Shown in pieces: positions 15,826-22,511 of a DNA stretch of 35,978 nucleotides. This DNA comes from an uncultured Candidatus Poseidoniales archaeon (lineage in GTDB: Archaea; Thermoplasmatota; Poseidoniia; Poseidoniales; Thalassarchaeaceae), in assembly GCA_902573015.1 (NCBI GenBank), contig CACGIE010000012.1, forward strand, positions 1-35,978. The letters run 5' to 3'. Position 1 is the first letter of the stretch; each line of letters begins with the position of its first letter. Both the position numbers and the translations under genes were made by a program. The notes below the pieces were generated by a model. The model worked only from the letters and a program-made list of their open reading frames with translations. It was not told the DNA's origin and did no database searches.

Positions 15826-16044
15826 ATGGACACAGAGATAACGACAACTGTCGAGATCGCTGACTCCACCGGGCACACCACCTGCCAGATGACGAAGACT
15901 GAGACCTTGGAGAAGGTCTCTCAGTCACCTGGCGCGTGGGTCTTCGCGGGTGGCCAGATGGTGCAATCCCAGCAGCTGGAAACAGCAGACTGGGGCACCA
16001 TAGGCACCGTGAGAATAGTACCTGGTCTGGTCGGCGGCCTGTAG
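15826..16044 (+). CDS. Ubiquitin-like protein 2, ends Gly-Gly-Leu
   Basis: A 72-residue paralogue of the preceding ubiquitin-like protein. AAGGAGGTAACC before the ATG at 15826 fixes the start; the in-frame ATG at 15793 would add 11 residues. It keeps the ubiquitin plan: TVEIADSTG, ETLEKVS, WVFAGGQMVQSQQL (compare LIFAGKQLEDGRTL), GTVRIVPGLVGG. It ends Gly-Gly-Leu, again needing removal of one residue. It has its own promoter-like motifs, so the two paralogues could be made in different amounts or at different times. Candidate conjugation lysines are few (two), which may limit chain formation. Confidence 0.88.
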   Translation: MDTEITTTVEIADSTGHTTCQMTKTETLEKVSQSPGAWVFAGGQMVQSQQLETADWGTIGTVRIVPGLVGGL

Positions 16045-16048
16045 ACAG

Positions 16049-16063
16049 GCACCCAACGGGTGC
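16049..16063 (+). repeat. Short perfect hairpin after ubiquitin-like gene 2
   Basis: GCACCC and GGGTGC pair perfectly around AAC, five bases after the stop codon. With the larger stem at 16083 it forms a structured 3' end. Confidence 0.4.
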
Positions 16064-16082
16064 TGACGGAATTACGTAGAAT

Positions 16083-16109
16083 GGGATGGGTTACCCGATT
16101 ACCCATCCC
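16083..16109 (+). terminator. Perfect 9-bp hairpin before copy 8 of the motif
   Basis: GGGATGGGT and ACCCATCCC pair perfectly around a nine-base loop and are followed by CTTTG. It separates ubiquitin-like gene 2 from the next promoter-like motif, as in the other two hairpin-motif joints. Confidence 0.5.
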
Positions 16110-16151
16110 CTTTGAAACGTCCTGGATATGATGTGAAACTATCCAAAGACA

Positions 16152-16166
16152 AACTTGCAAATTAAG
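16152..16166 (+). promoter_or_regulatory. AACTTGCAA promoter-like motif, copy 8
   Basis: AACTTGCAA, then ATTAA, then a G at 16166. That G is the first base of GTGATGAAAATG, so the transcript would carry only a three- or nine-base leader before an ATG. Confidence 0.65.
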
Positions 16167-16168
16167 TG

Positions 16169-17380
16169 ATGAAAATGAACAAAGATAACAACGTGGCCAT
16201 CGGTTGGGCCTGCAGGTCCCTCGAAGAGAGAGAGCTCTTCGGTGAAGGGCCGAACAAGAACGGAGGAGGCCCACATGAGTGTACAGAGGAGTCAATGTGC
16301 TCCTGGTGCAGTATGAAGGAGGAAACCATGGGAAAGTGCCTAAGATGCGGGGGGTTCACAGGCCTCGACTCCTTGTTCGATGATGATGGGTGGAGAAAAT
16401 CAGGTTTTGAGAAGCCGTCTGCAACCTGCTGCGAATATTTCGAAATGAGCGATGAAGAATGGGAGGCATGCAAAGAAATACAGTTGCTAGACAGAGAAGA
16501 CAGAAGGAAAAGAGCGGAAAAGGAATACCTAGAGGACGGGATCGCCCTAATTGGGAGCTTGAAGCACCCATCTCTAGATGCCCACAACAAGTCCATCGAT
16601 CTGTGCATCTCATCCTTGACTGACATATTCAACTCGGGAGAGCCAAGTTATCAGAACTGCCTAGAATCGCATAAAATCCTCGGAGTCGCTGGGAGTCCAC
16701 CAGTATATGCGCGCTCAATCATCAGTGTGCATGAAACTACTACCGACTATCAGAGGAACGATGGCGAAATGCGTATGGAAATCTCGTTCAGAGGAAAGGA
16801 GTCGGGCATAACATACAGGGTCGAACTAATCTATGCCCGTAACAATGCCAAACATCTGGCATCTCGTATAGACGAGGTCTTGGACGCGAACTCCTCATAT
16901 CCAGTCTCGGACGGTGTTCTGAAAGGCTTCATCAAGGCCACCGATTTCTTGAGGTTCCAGGTCAGCAGAGTCTCGAACGGAGGTGGGTGGGATTACCTAT
17001 GCATAGACCCGGGCGAGGATTTCGGTTTGTGGCCGGGAGATAGCGTGGCCGCGCTCCTAATGTGCCTCCACGATGACCTTAACACGGCTCTGGAGCCAGC
17101 GATGTACACTCTCAGAGGAGGTCTCAAAGAAGCGAGCAAGATGGCCTTCCTGAAGGGGAGATCCAAACTATCGATCCATAGGCTGATGGCATACGAGGTG
17201 GCGTACAACAGCATCAGGTCAGCGACATCTTCCATGCCCGCTGATGAGGTCTATGCACTGGTCTCTAGAATAAAGGAGAAGTTCTCAGATCCAGACTACG
17301 CTAGAGATAGACCGCCTGCCGAGGTCGATTACGGGTTGTTGCAGGAAGAGGCATGGGAAGGTGAGTGGAATGGCCATTGA
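16169..17380 (+). CDS. Unknown protein with N-terminal Cys cluster, in the ubiquitin-like operon
   Basis: From the ATG at 16169 the protein is about 403 residues; a GTG at 16166 and an ATG at 16175 are also in frame. Near residues 31-58 a likely zinc site is present (HECTEESMCSWC and CLRCGG). The middle is helical and charged. Around residue 270 the segment YLCIDPGEDFGLWPGDSVAALLMCL has a Cys before a W-x-P-G and a helix, loosely like an E2 active site. The same pattern recurs in the 641-residue protein at 20425-22350, so it is more likely a separate shared domain. The E1 gene start overlaps its end by 11 bases, which implies a linked function. Confidence 0.72.
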   Translation: MKMNKDNNVAIGWACRSLEERELFGEGPNKNGGGPHECTEESMCSWCSMKEETMGKCLRCGGFTGLDSLFDDDGWRKSGFEKPSATCCEYFEMSDEEWEACKEIQLLDREDRRKRAEKEYLEDGIALIGSLKHPSLDAHNKSIDLCISSLTDIFNSGEPSYQNCLESHKILGVAGSPPVYARSIISVHETTTDYQRNDGEMRMEISFRGKESGITYRVELIYARNNAKHLASRIDEVLDANSSYPVSDGVLKGFIKATDFLRFQVSRVSNGGGWDYLCIDPGEDFGLWPGDSVAALLMCLHDDLNTALEPAMYTLRGGLKEASKMAFLKGRSKLSIHRLMAYEVAYNSIRSATSSMPADEVYALVSRIKEKFSDPDYARDRPPAEVDYGLLQEEAWEGEWNGH

Positions 17381-18065
17381 AGCGGAAAAGAGAGAGTTCT
17401 CAGTAAACATCGTAGGCGCTGGAGGTATAGCCAGCTGGGTTTTGCACGGCCTAATCAGACCGGCCAGACGCTTCGCCCAAGTGACCGGCTCCAGTGTTAC
17501 CATCAGAGTATACGACTCTGACAGTGTGGATGACGACAACGTGCATCACCAGAACTTCCGACCATCAGACGTGGGTAAGACGAAGGTCGATGCACTATGC
17601 GGCGAGCTGTCAGAGTTCCAAGGCGATGAATTCTCCCTGGTCGCGTGCGAGTGGGACGTCAGAAGGGAGTCCGACTTCGAGGAAGCGGACCTGACCGTCG
17701 TCGCAGTCGACTCCCCGGACGCACGAGAGCTGGTCACCAAATCGAAGAAGTCGGGCAAGTGGGCAATCTGCACTTGCGCTGGCGACTCCTTCATGTTCCT
17801 GACCGAGGAGTCCTCCAAGCAGGCAGTCTCTATGGTCATAGAGAATGCCCAGAAGGGCGCCTCGTGCCAGTTACCCGGGGCGATATCCGAGGGTAAGATA
17901 GAGGCCGGAAACATGGCAGTCGCAGCAGTGGCACAGACCTGGGTCCTCCGCTCACTGAGAGGGATGTCAGGGGAGGAAGGGGCGAAGGTCCCGGTCTCTC
18001 GAGCGGAATCCACAGTCCTGGGGACTCTGGGAGTGCTGTCCGAAAGCGAGGGAGGGGGGATATGA
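17370..18065 (+). CDS. E1-like ubiquitin-activating (ThiF/MoeB-type) enzyme
   Basis: A 231-residue adenylating enzyme. The ATG at 17370 is preferred because AAGGTGAG precedes it; a GTG at 17361 is the alternative. The Rossmann ATP site is IVGAGGIASW (residues 14-23). The E1 signature follows: YDSDSVDDDNVHHQNF, then DVGKTKVDAL, supplying the Asp, Asn, Gln and Lys that position ATP and Mg. Candidate active cysteines are Cys166 in GASCQLPG and the pair in ICTCAGDS. The protein has only the adenylation domain, like prokaryotic E1 proteins in ubiquitin-like operons. It would adenylate the C-terminal Gly-Gly of the two ubiquitin-like proteins after trimming. The JAB gene overlaps its stop by four bases. 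Confidence 0.92.
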   Translation: MAIEAEKREFSVNIVGAGGIASWVLHGLIRPARRFAQVTGSSVTIRVYDSDSVDDDNVHHQNFRPSDVGKTKVDALCGELSEFQGDEFSLVACEWDVRRESDFEEADLTVVAVDSPDARELVTKSKKSGKWAICTCAGDSFMFLTEESSKQAVSMVIENAQKGASCQLPGAISEGKIEAGNMAVAAVAQTWVLRSLRGMSGEEGAKVPVSRAESTVLGTLGVLSESEGGGI

Positions 18066-18559
18066 TGCAGGCAGAAACCGACGTGACTCCTTTTCTACAC
18101 GACCCACTCGAGGTACAATCTGCTATCGGCTCTGGCAATCTGGGATCGAGAGTCCTCAAAGAGACCATCGCTGGACTGGCTAAAGAGTCAATGTGGCGGC
18201 AGCTATGGCTAGTCGCTGACTCCCTGTCCCGCGAGGTCAGCGTCCTGTTCGACAGGGACGGAAGGATATGGGTGGACATAGGGACGGCTGGACAAGTCAG
18301 GCTCAGCCCGCCGGTCGGTGCTACCATTCCATTCTCGCTCTGGATACACACCCACCCATGGGACGCGTACTGGAGTCAAACCGATCTCTCCACCCTCGCC
18401 TCCTACTCCAGGATTTTGGACAGCGCGCTGGTCCTCGGTCACGACCACATGAAGTCGACCACGAAGGCCGAGGGGGATTGCGAGAGACTAGGGCCAAGGG
18501 CGCCCCTGTCAGTTTGGACATCCGAGGAAGTGAGAACCTACGAAGAGGAGGGGGCCTAG
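18062..18559 (+). CDS. JAB/JAMM metalloprotease (deubiquitinase-like)
   Basis: A 165-residue protein with the JAMM zinc site: Glu58 (in SREVSVLF), then HTHPWDAYWSQTD, giving His96, His98, Ser105 and Asp108. The spacing between HTHP and Ser is one residue shorter than in Rpn11-type enzymes, a variation allowed in prokaryotic members. It probably removes the final Ala or Leu from the ubiquitin-like precursors or cleaves conjugates. Its ATG overlaps the E1 stop (ATGA) after a G-rich Shine-Dalgarno stretch, so the two are coupled. Confidence 0.9.
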   Translation: MMQAETDVTPFLHDPLEVQSAIGSGNLGSRVLKETIAGLAKESMWRQLWLVADSLSREVSVLFDRDGRIWVDIGTAGQVRLSPPVGATIPFSLWIHTHPWDAYWSQTDLSTLASYSRILDSALVLGHDHMKSTTKAEGDCERLGPRAPLSVWTSEEVRTYEEEGA

Positions 18560-18560
18560 C

Positions 18561-18800
18561 ATGGCTGACAAGTTGGAACAGGCGATAAGCAGGCTGCAGA
18601 CTCTAGCCGACAAGGCCCAGAAAGAGGGTAACGGCATGGACATTCCAGACATCGTGGAGGCAATATTGGGCCCAGACTACGACAAAGAACTAGAGAACCT
18701 AGTCTCCTTGGCGATGGAATCCAACGAGAAGGGCATGGATATCGAGGAAATGGCTCGCGGAGTGATGGCACTACACGAGTGGAGGACTAGGAACGCCTAG
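18561..18800 (+). CDS. Small helical hypothetical protein
   Basis: A 79-residue acidic, almost wholly helical protein starting two bases after the JAB stop, with GGAGGGGG eight bases upstream. Sequence such as LEQAISRLQTLADKAQKEG and LENLVSLAMESNEKGMDIEEMA suggests a helical bundle or an adaptor. No family is recognised. Its position at the end of the run suggests an accessory role. Confidence 0.65.
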   Translation: MADKLEQAISRLQTLADKAQKEGNGMDIPDIVEAILGPDYDKELENLVSLAMESNEKGMDIEEMARGVMALHEWRTRNA

Positions 18801-18937
18801 TTGAGAAGCCCCTTCAGGTACCGAAAACACACCCCCAAGGGCGACTTTCCGGGCAACCTTGAAGGGCCTCAATCCCGACGCTCGGAGTCCCGCTCCGTAG
18901 CGACCGAAAAACAATGGGAAAAAACAGAGGAGGAGTG
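18801..18937 (+). ncRNA. Possible structured leader before the TFB-like gene
   Basis: This GC-rich stretch has two pairings. CCCTTCAGG (18810-18818) pairs with CCTTGAAGGG (18857-18866) with one bulge. CGCTCGGAG (18879-18887) pairs with CTCCGTAGCG (18893-18902) with one bulge. Similar ACCGAAAA sequences follow the left arm of the first stem and the end of the second. It could be a leader, terminator or small RNA; pairing by eye only. Confidence 0.3.
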
Positions 18938-19885
18938 ATGAAAATGAACAGAAAGAGAGACGACGGAAAGTGCGAGGTCTGCGGCTCCACCAAGAGGGTT
19001 GAGGGGCAGACCCACTACATCTGCGATGGATGCGGATCCCAACTGGAAGAACTGGAACCAGATCCCGGTTTCTTGCCAGAAGGGCAGACCCCAACAGTCC
19101 TCAGGGACTCGGTAGACCGCAACCACCTGGGTAGCTGGATCGATCCGTCCGGGGACAAGGCATCGGAGAATTTCCGCAAGAAGCACATGGCGGCATCATA
19201 TCGGAAGCCACGATTCATAGACATCATAGTCAGGGAGCTCGTGAAGAAGTGCGGAACAGGCAACTCTTCCCAAGATGCCGCAAGGCTCCTCATCGAAGTG
19301 GATTCCAAGGAGAGACTAGGGGCGGTAAGGAAGAAGAGGAGGGGAGCCAAGGGGATGGGCAAGGAGGAGTCCAAGCAGTACAGGGCCAGGGCGTTCGCAG
19401 CCGCCGCACTGCATATTCTCAACTCCAACGGCCACTCGAACACCGCACCTCAGGCGGCGAGAGACTGGGGTTTGGTCTACTTGGACTTGGCATCGGCAAT
19501 CAGGACCCTCAGGAGCAACATCACGGAATTAGAGGGCACCATGAGGGAGAAGCCATCAGCCCTCAGGTCACGTCAACTGAGGCACGAGTTGGGCAGATTG
19601 AGGAGCTTCCTGCATGAGCAATTCGACATGGCTGAAGTCGACCGGATAATAGAGGCTGCAAGTAGGATACTTTTGGACGAGGGAGAGCCATTAGGAGCAA
19701 ACGATCAATGGCTGACCGGGCGATTCTGCAACGTCCCATCGCCCAGAGCTGCATTCGAGGCCACGGTCACAGCGATGGCGGGCCTGGGCCTCCCTCTCAG
19801 ATGCGCAAGGAGGCTTTACGAGAGACTCCCAATAACGGGAATGGCATACTTCATGGAGAGGTGCTCCGGACTGTTCGCCCACTAG
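18938..19885 (+). CDS. TFB/TFIIB-like transcription initiation factor (divergent)
   Basis: A 315-residue protein from the ATG at 18938, chosen because GAGGAGGAG precedes it; an upstream ATG at 18914 adds eight residues. The N terminus is a zinc ribbon CEVCGSTKRVEGQTHYICDGCG with the C-x2-C, about 15 residues, C-x2-C spacing of TFB. After a linker, HLGSWIDPSGDKASENFRKK recalls the TFB segment before the core. What follows is helical with YRARAFAAAALHIL and a second helical region (VDRIIEAASRILLDEG), consistent with two cyclin folds. Archaeal TFB bridges promoter DNA and RNA polymerase. This divergent copy could redirect host polymerase or help the element's own polymerase. Other zinc-ribbon helical proteins cannot be excluded. 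Confidence 0.72.
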   Translation: MKMNRKRDDGKCEVCGSTKRVEGQTHYICDGCGSQLEELEPDPGFLPEGQTPTVLRDSVDRNHLGSWIDPSGDKASENFRKKHMAASYRKPRFIDIIVRELVKKCGTGNSSQDAARLLIEVDSKERLGAVRKKRRGAKGMGKEESKQYRARAFAAAALHILNSNGHSNTAPQAARDWGLVYLDLASAIRTLRSNITELEGTMREKPSALRSRQLRHELGRLRSFLHEQFDMAEVDRIIEAASRILLDEGEPLGANDQWLTGRFCNVPSPRAAFEATVTAMAGLGLPLRCARRLYERLPITGMAYFMERCSGLFAH

Positions 19886-19914
19886 AATTGAGATATTCTT
19901 CACAATCAATCTCA

Positions 19915-20058
19915 TCAGTTTCTAGGCAGGCCCAGAATACCGGCCACGAGGTAGAATGGGCCGCAGAGCAAGAAGAAAATCGCCACAGGGACGCTGGCTG
20001 TGAGCACTATTGGTAATGCGATTACCATCAATACGGCTTCCGCTACGTTATTTCCCAT
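19915..20058 (-). CDS. 47-residue small membrane protein
   Basis: The frame reads MGNNVAEAVLMVIALPIVLT and onward to GILGLPRN. Two hydrophobic stretches (about residues 8-22 and 24-44, separated by a proline) suggest one or two membrane helices. GTGAGG lies six bases before the ATG, and the upstream membrane-protein gene ends eight bases before it, so the two form a small operon. Function unknown; toxin, holin-like or anchor roles are all possible. Confidence 0.6.
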   Translation of the reverse strand: MGNNVAEAVLMVIALPIVLTASVPVAIFFLLCGPFYLVAGILGLPRN

Positions 20059-20066
20059 GGTAAACC

Positions 20067-20345
20067 TCACAGATGTTCGGTGATGAACTCCCAGGAGTGA
20101 TCAAACTCCGCCACCTCCTCCTCTGGTTCTTGCTCAGATTTTCTCTCACCACGCATCACATCCTTGATCTCTTCACCCCACAATGTCATCAAGGACCATG
20201 CGTATGCTGGGATCAAGAGCCTGATCGCCATACTCTCACCAAGAAATTCCTGGATGAGAAACCATGTCCCGACCATCGATATCAGAAACGTCGATGTGAT
20301 TGCGGTTGCTAACGTTTTAACCAATACAATATTCATTTTAATCAT
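20067..20345 (-). CDS. 92-residue small membrane protein
   Basis: The protein has two predicted membrane helices: TLATAITSTFLISMVGTWFLI (about residues 11-31) and SMAIRLLIPAYAWSLMTLW (about 38-56). An acidic cytoplasmic-type tail with SEQEPEEEVAEFDHSW follows. An AACTTGCAA motif abuts the start. If transcription begins at the predicted G, the ATG at 20336 (fourth codon) would be the first usable start, behind a seven-base leader. Function unknown. Confidence 0.7.
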   Translation of the reverse strand: MIKMNIVLVKTLATAITSTFLISMVGTWFLIQEFLGESMAIRLLIPAYAWSLMTLWGEEIKDVMRGERKSEQEPEEEVAEFDHSWEFITEHL

Positions 20346-20357
20346 TTATTGCAAGTT
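20343..20357 (-). promoter_or_regulatory. AACTTGCAA promoter-like motif, copy 9
   Basis: On the minus strand AACTTGCAA, then TAAAT, then a G at 20343. It points at the small membrane-protein pair. It is one of two minus-strand copies and obeys the same orientation rule. Confidence 0.65.
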
Positions 20358-20394
20358 GCCAACTATTAGAGTCCAGACCCACAACGGGATGAAC

Positions 20395-20422
20395 CCACGA
20401 GGGTGTGAGAGTCTCCTCGTGG
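20395..20422 (-). terminator. Perfect 8-bp hairpin after the 641-residue gene
   Basis: CCACGAGG and CCTCGTGG pair perfectly around a 12-base loop, two bases beyond the stop of the minus-strand gene and about 38 bases before copy 9 of the motif. It repeats the hairpin-then-motif layout seen on the plus strand. Confidence 0.5.
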
Positions 20423-20424
20423 AA

Positions 20425-22350
20425 CTACAGTATTTCCCGATCCATCCTAGGAAGAAGCGCAGAGGGGCCGGGGTTCTCCCTCTCGAAGTAGGTCCACAGC
20501 TGCCTCTGGATCAGCATTATCCTCTCGTCCACCATTAGCTCGGGCTCCAGGATCTGGCTGATCTCCCTGACGACCTCCCCCAGATCCCTCTCCCCAGTCC
20601 CGGTCCTGATGTAGATTCGTTGCTCGCCGCGCACTCCCTCTTCTATCTGGTCCCTTACCCAGCCGGAGTCCTCCAGCATCCTATATATCGCCCTCCTCTC
20701 CGCCATGTTTCTGGTCCTGAACTGTGTCTGACACCCATCGAAAGTGATGTTCGGCCCGTCACCCCTGATCGCTCCGAAGGACATCCTCTCACCGAGAGGC
20801 AGCCTCAGCAGGGCCCCCCATAGGAGGGGGAATGACTCGGTGTACCGACGTACCCTGTCAGCGACCCTGTTCTGCCTGAGCCTCCTCCTAAACCACCTAG
20901 CCTCGTTCATCTGCGCTATCTCGGGGTTGGCCCTCTCCTGATCCTCCCTAGTCCTCCTGGAGATGTGGTTCCTCAGCGTGTCGATCCTACTCCTCGAGCT
21001 CATATCGTCCAGCAGAGCCATTACCACGCTAGAGACCGCATCTCCTGCCACGAGCCTCTTCAGATCGCGCGTCTCGACTATGCATATTGGTGGCGAGTGA
21101 CCCCTGCCTCGGACAGCCTCAGCATCCGCCGCACTGTTCCGCCCTGTCGGCCAGACTGAGAATCGAGACCCATGGCCTCCGTTCCCTGGCGTCACCAGGT
21201 AACTCAGCCCCGATGTCCCAGTCACCTTGATGGACTTCAGTCCCGGGTCTATCTCAGCCCTCTCGCTAGACTCAACTACGCTCCTGAGTAGTCCTATTCC
21301 TCTCTTTTCGTCTGGACCTATCATGGGTGAGTCGGAATCGGCGAAGATACTCTGCTGGATGCAGGTAAGCCTCTGCCTCTGGGGGTGATTTGGAGGGGAT
21401 AGGGCCCAGGTGACGATCTTCGACCAGATCAGTGGGTGACTGCCCACCTCCAGCTTCCTCCATCCGTGACTCCTACGGACCCTCAGTTGCAACCTCCCTC
21501 CCTTGCTGATGAACAGGCTTTGCGGCACTGTGACAGAATCACGTGCGCCGGGCCTGGCGAGCTCCTTGTTCTCGCCGACCCATTCCATCCATCTCCCCAT
21601 CCACTCGGTCCTCTCCACGGCTTCTAGGGGAATCTCCTCGATTCCTCTTGAGTGCCTCCTTGCCATCATGGCAGCCCATCTGTCGGTAGGAGCACTACCG
21701 AACAACAACATGTGAACCGGATGCACGAGGGAGCTCTTGTCCGTCAAAGGCCCTGCTTCGAATCCATTGAAGCGCTTCAGTGACAGGCTTATCGAGAACA
21801 GGATCTTCTTCCAATCCACCATGCTGACATCGAAGTCGCTTTTCAGGATCTTGCTGAGGCCGAGGAAGGGGACCGCTATCCTCACGCCATCGAGGTAGAA
21901 GCATCCTGAGGCCCACGACAAATGACTCCCATCCGGAAGAATTCCTCCGATCTGGAGCCTCCTCCTCTGCTCCAGAGGTGGCCTCTCCCCTCCGGGGTTA
22001 GAGAGATACCGGACATCCTCCTCTAACAATCTCCACTCGCGGGGCTGATCCGTAATCCGCTCCTGCCTGGTGGGGGACGAGTTCCAGCACCAGTCCCCCT
22101 CGGCCCCTTTGGAATCCCTTATCCGGCTCCAGATCTGCTGGGGCCGCGTCCCCGGATCTCCAAGGAACCTCCTGATCCTGTCGATGTCCTTCTTGCTGGA
22201 TATCTCGTCTATCCGCTGTCCTGTTATGCAAGGCACCATGATTCTGCAGTATTCGCACCACTCCTCCGAACGAGGTAGGTAGTTTATCATCGCACCACTG
22301 CTAGCAGAGGAGCTATCCAGGATAGAATTACAGCAAACGCAACGCGACAT
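20425..22350 (-). CDS. Large unknown protein with N-terminal zinc ribbon
   Basis: A 641-residue protein. Cys residues at the N terminus (CVCCNS at residues 4-9, then CEYC near 32-35) form a likely zinc ribbon. The body is rich in Arg and Trp and has no domain I recognise. Near residue 440 the segment SPPICIVETRDLKRLVAGDAVSSVVMALLDD, ending in a TLR motif, resembles part of the unknown protein at 16169. The two share an IC-I, an acidic/loop stretch, GD-x-V, a hydrophobic helix, LxDD and TLR pattern. The basic character and zinc ribbon suggest nucleic-acid binding. No AACTTGCAA motif precedes it. Perhaps a structural or replication protein of the element. Confidence 0.75.
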   Translation of the reverse strand: MSRCVCCNSILDSSSASSGAMINYLPRSEEWCEYCRIMVPCITGQRIDEISSKKDIDRIRRFLGDPGTRPQQIWSRIRDSKGAEGDWCWNSSPTRQERITDQPREWRLLEEDVRYLSNPGGERPPLEQRRRLQIGGILPDGSHLSWASGCFYLDGVRIAVPFLGLSKILKSDFDVSMVDWKKILFSISLSLKRFNGFEAGPLTDKSSLVHPVHMLLFGSAPTDRWAAMMARRHSRGIEEIPLEAVERTEWMGRWMEWVGENKELARPGARDSVTVPQSLFISKGGRLQLRVRRSHGWRKLEVGSHPLIWSKIVTWALSPPNHPQRQRLTCIQQSIFADSDSPMIGPDEKRGIGLLRSVVESSERAEIDPGLKSIKVTGTSGLSYLVTPGNGGHGSRFSVWPTGRNSAADAEAVRGRGHSPPICIVETRDLKRLVAGDAVSSVVMALLDDMSSRSRIDTLRNHISRRTREDQERANPEIAQMNEARWFRRRLRQNRVADRVRRYTESFPLLWGALLRLPLGERMSFGAIRGDGPNITFDGCQTQFRTRNMAERRAIYRMLEDSGWVRDQIEEGVRGEQRIYIRTGTGERDLGEVVREISQILEPELMVDERIMLIQRQLWTYFERENPGPSALLPRMDREIL

Positions 22351-22511
22351 AATACACCGAGCCTCCGTAAGGCGATGGAATATTGTGCGGCAGAGTATTT
22401 GAATCTACGAAGACAGCCCCTGAAAAACTACGTCATGAGACTCCTGGATAGATCAGACATGTCATGCCACTTTTGTGGAACATATATATTGCCATAACCC
22501 TAGGAAAAAAA
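22351..22511 (+). promoter_or_regulatory. Divergent promoter region with a TATA box for peptidase E
   Basis: TATATATT at 22483-22490 is centred about 26 bases before the ATG at 22512, which marks that ATG as a leaderless start. The rest holds the upstream region of the minus-strand 641-residue gene. A 20-codon frame from 22434 with CHFCG is too short to call. Confidence 0.6.

Noticed and set aside
16169-17380. E2 enzyme call for the protein at 16169, based on a Cys before W-x-P-G and a helix
   Set aside because: The same pattern occurs in the 641-residue protein at 20425-22350 next to different surroundings, so a separate shared domain is more likely.
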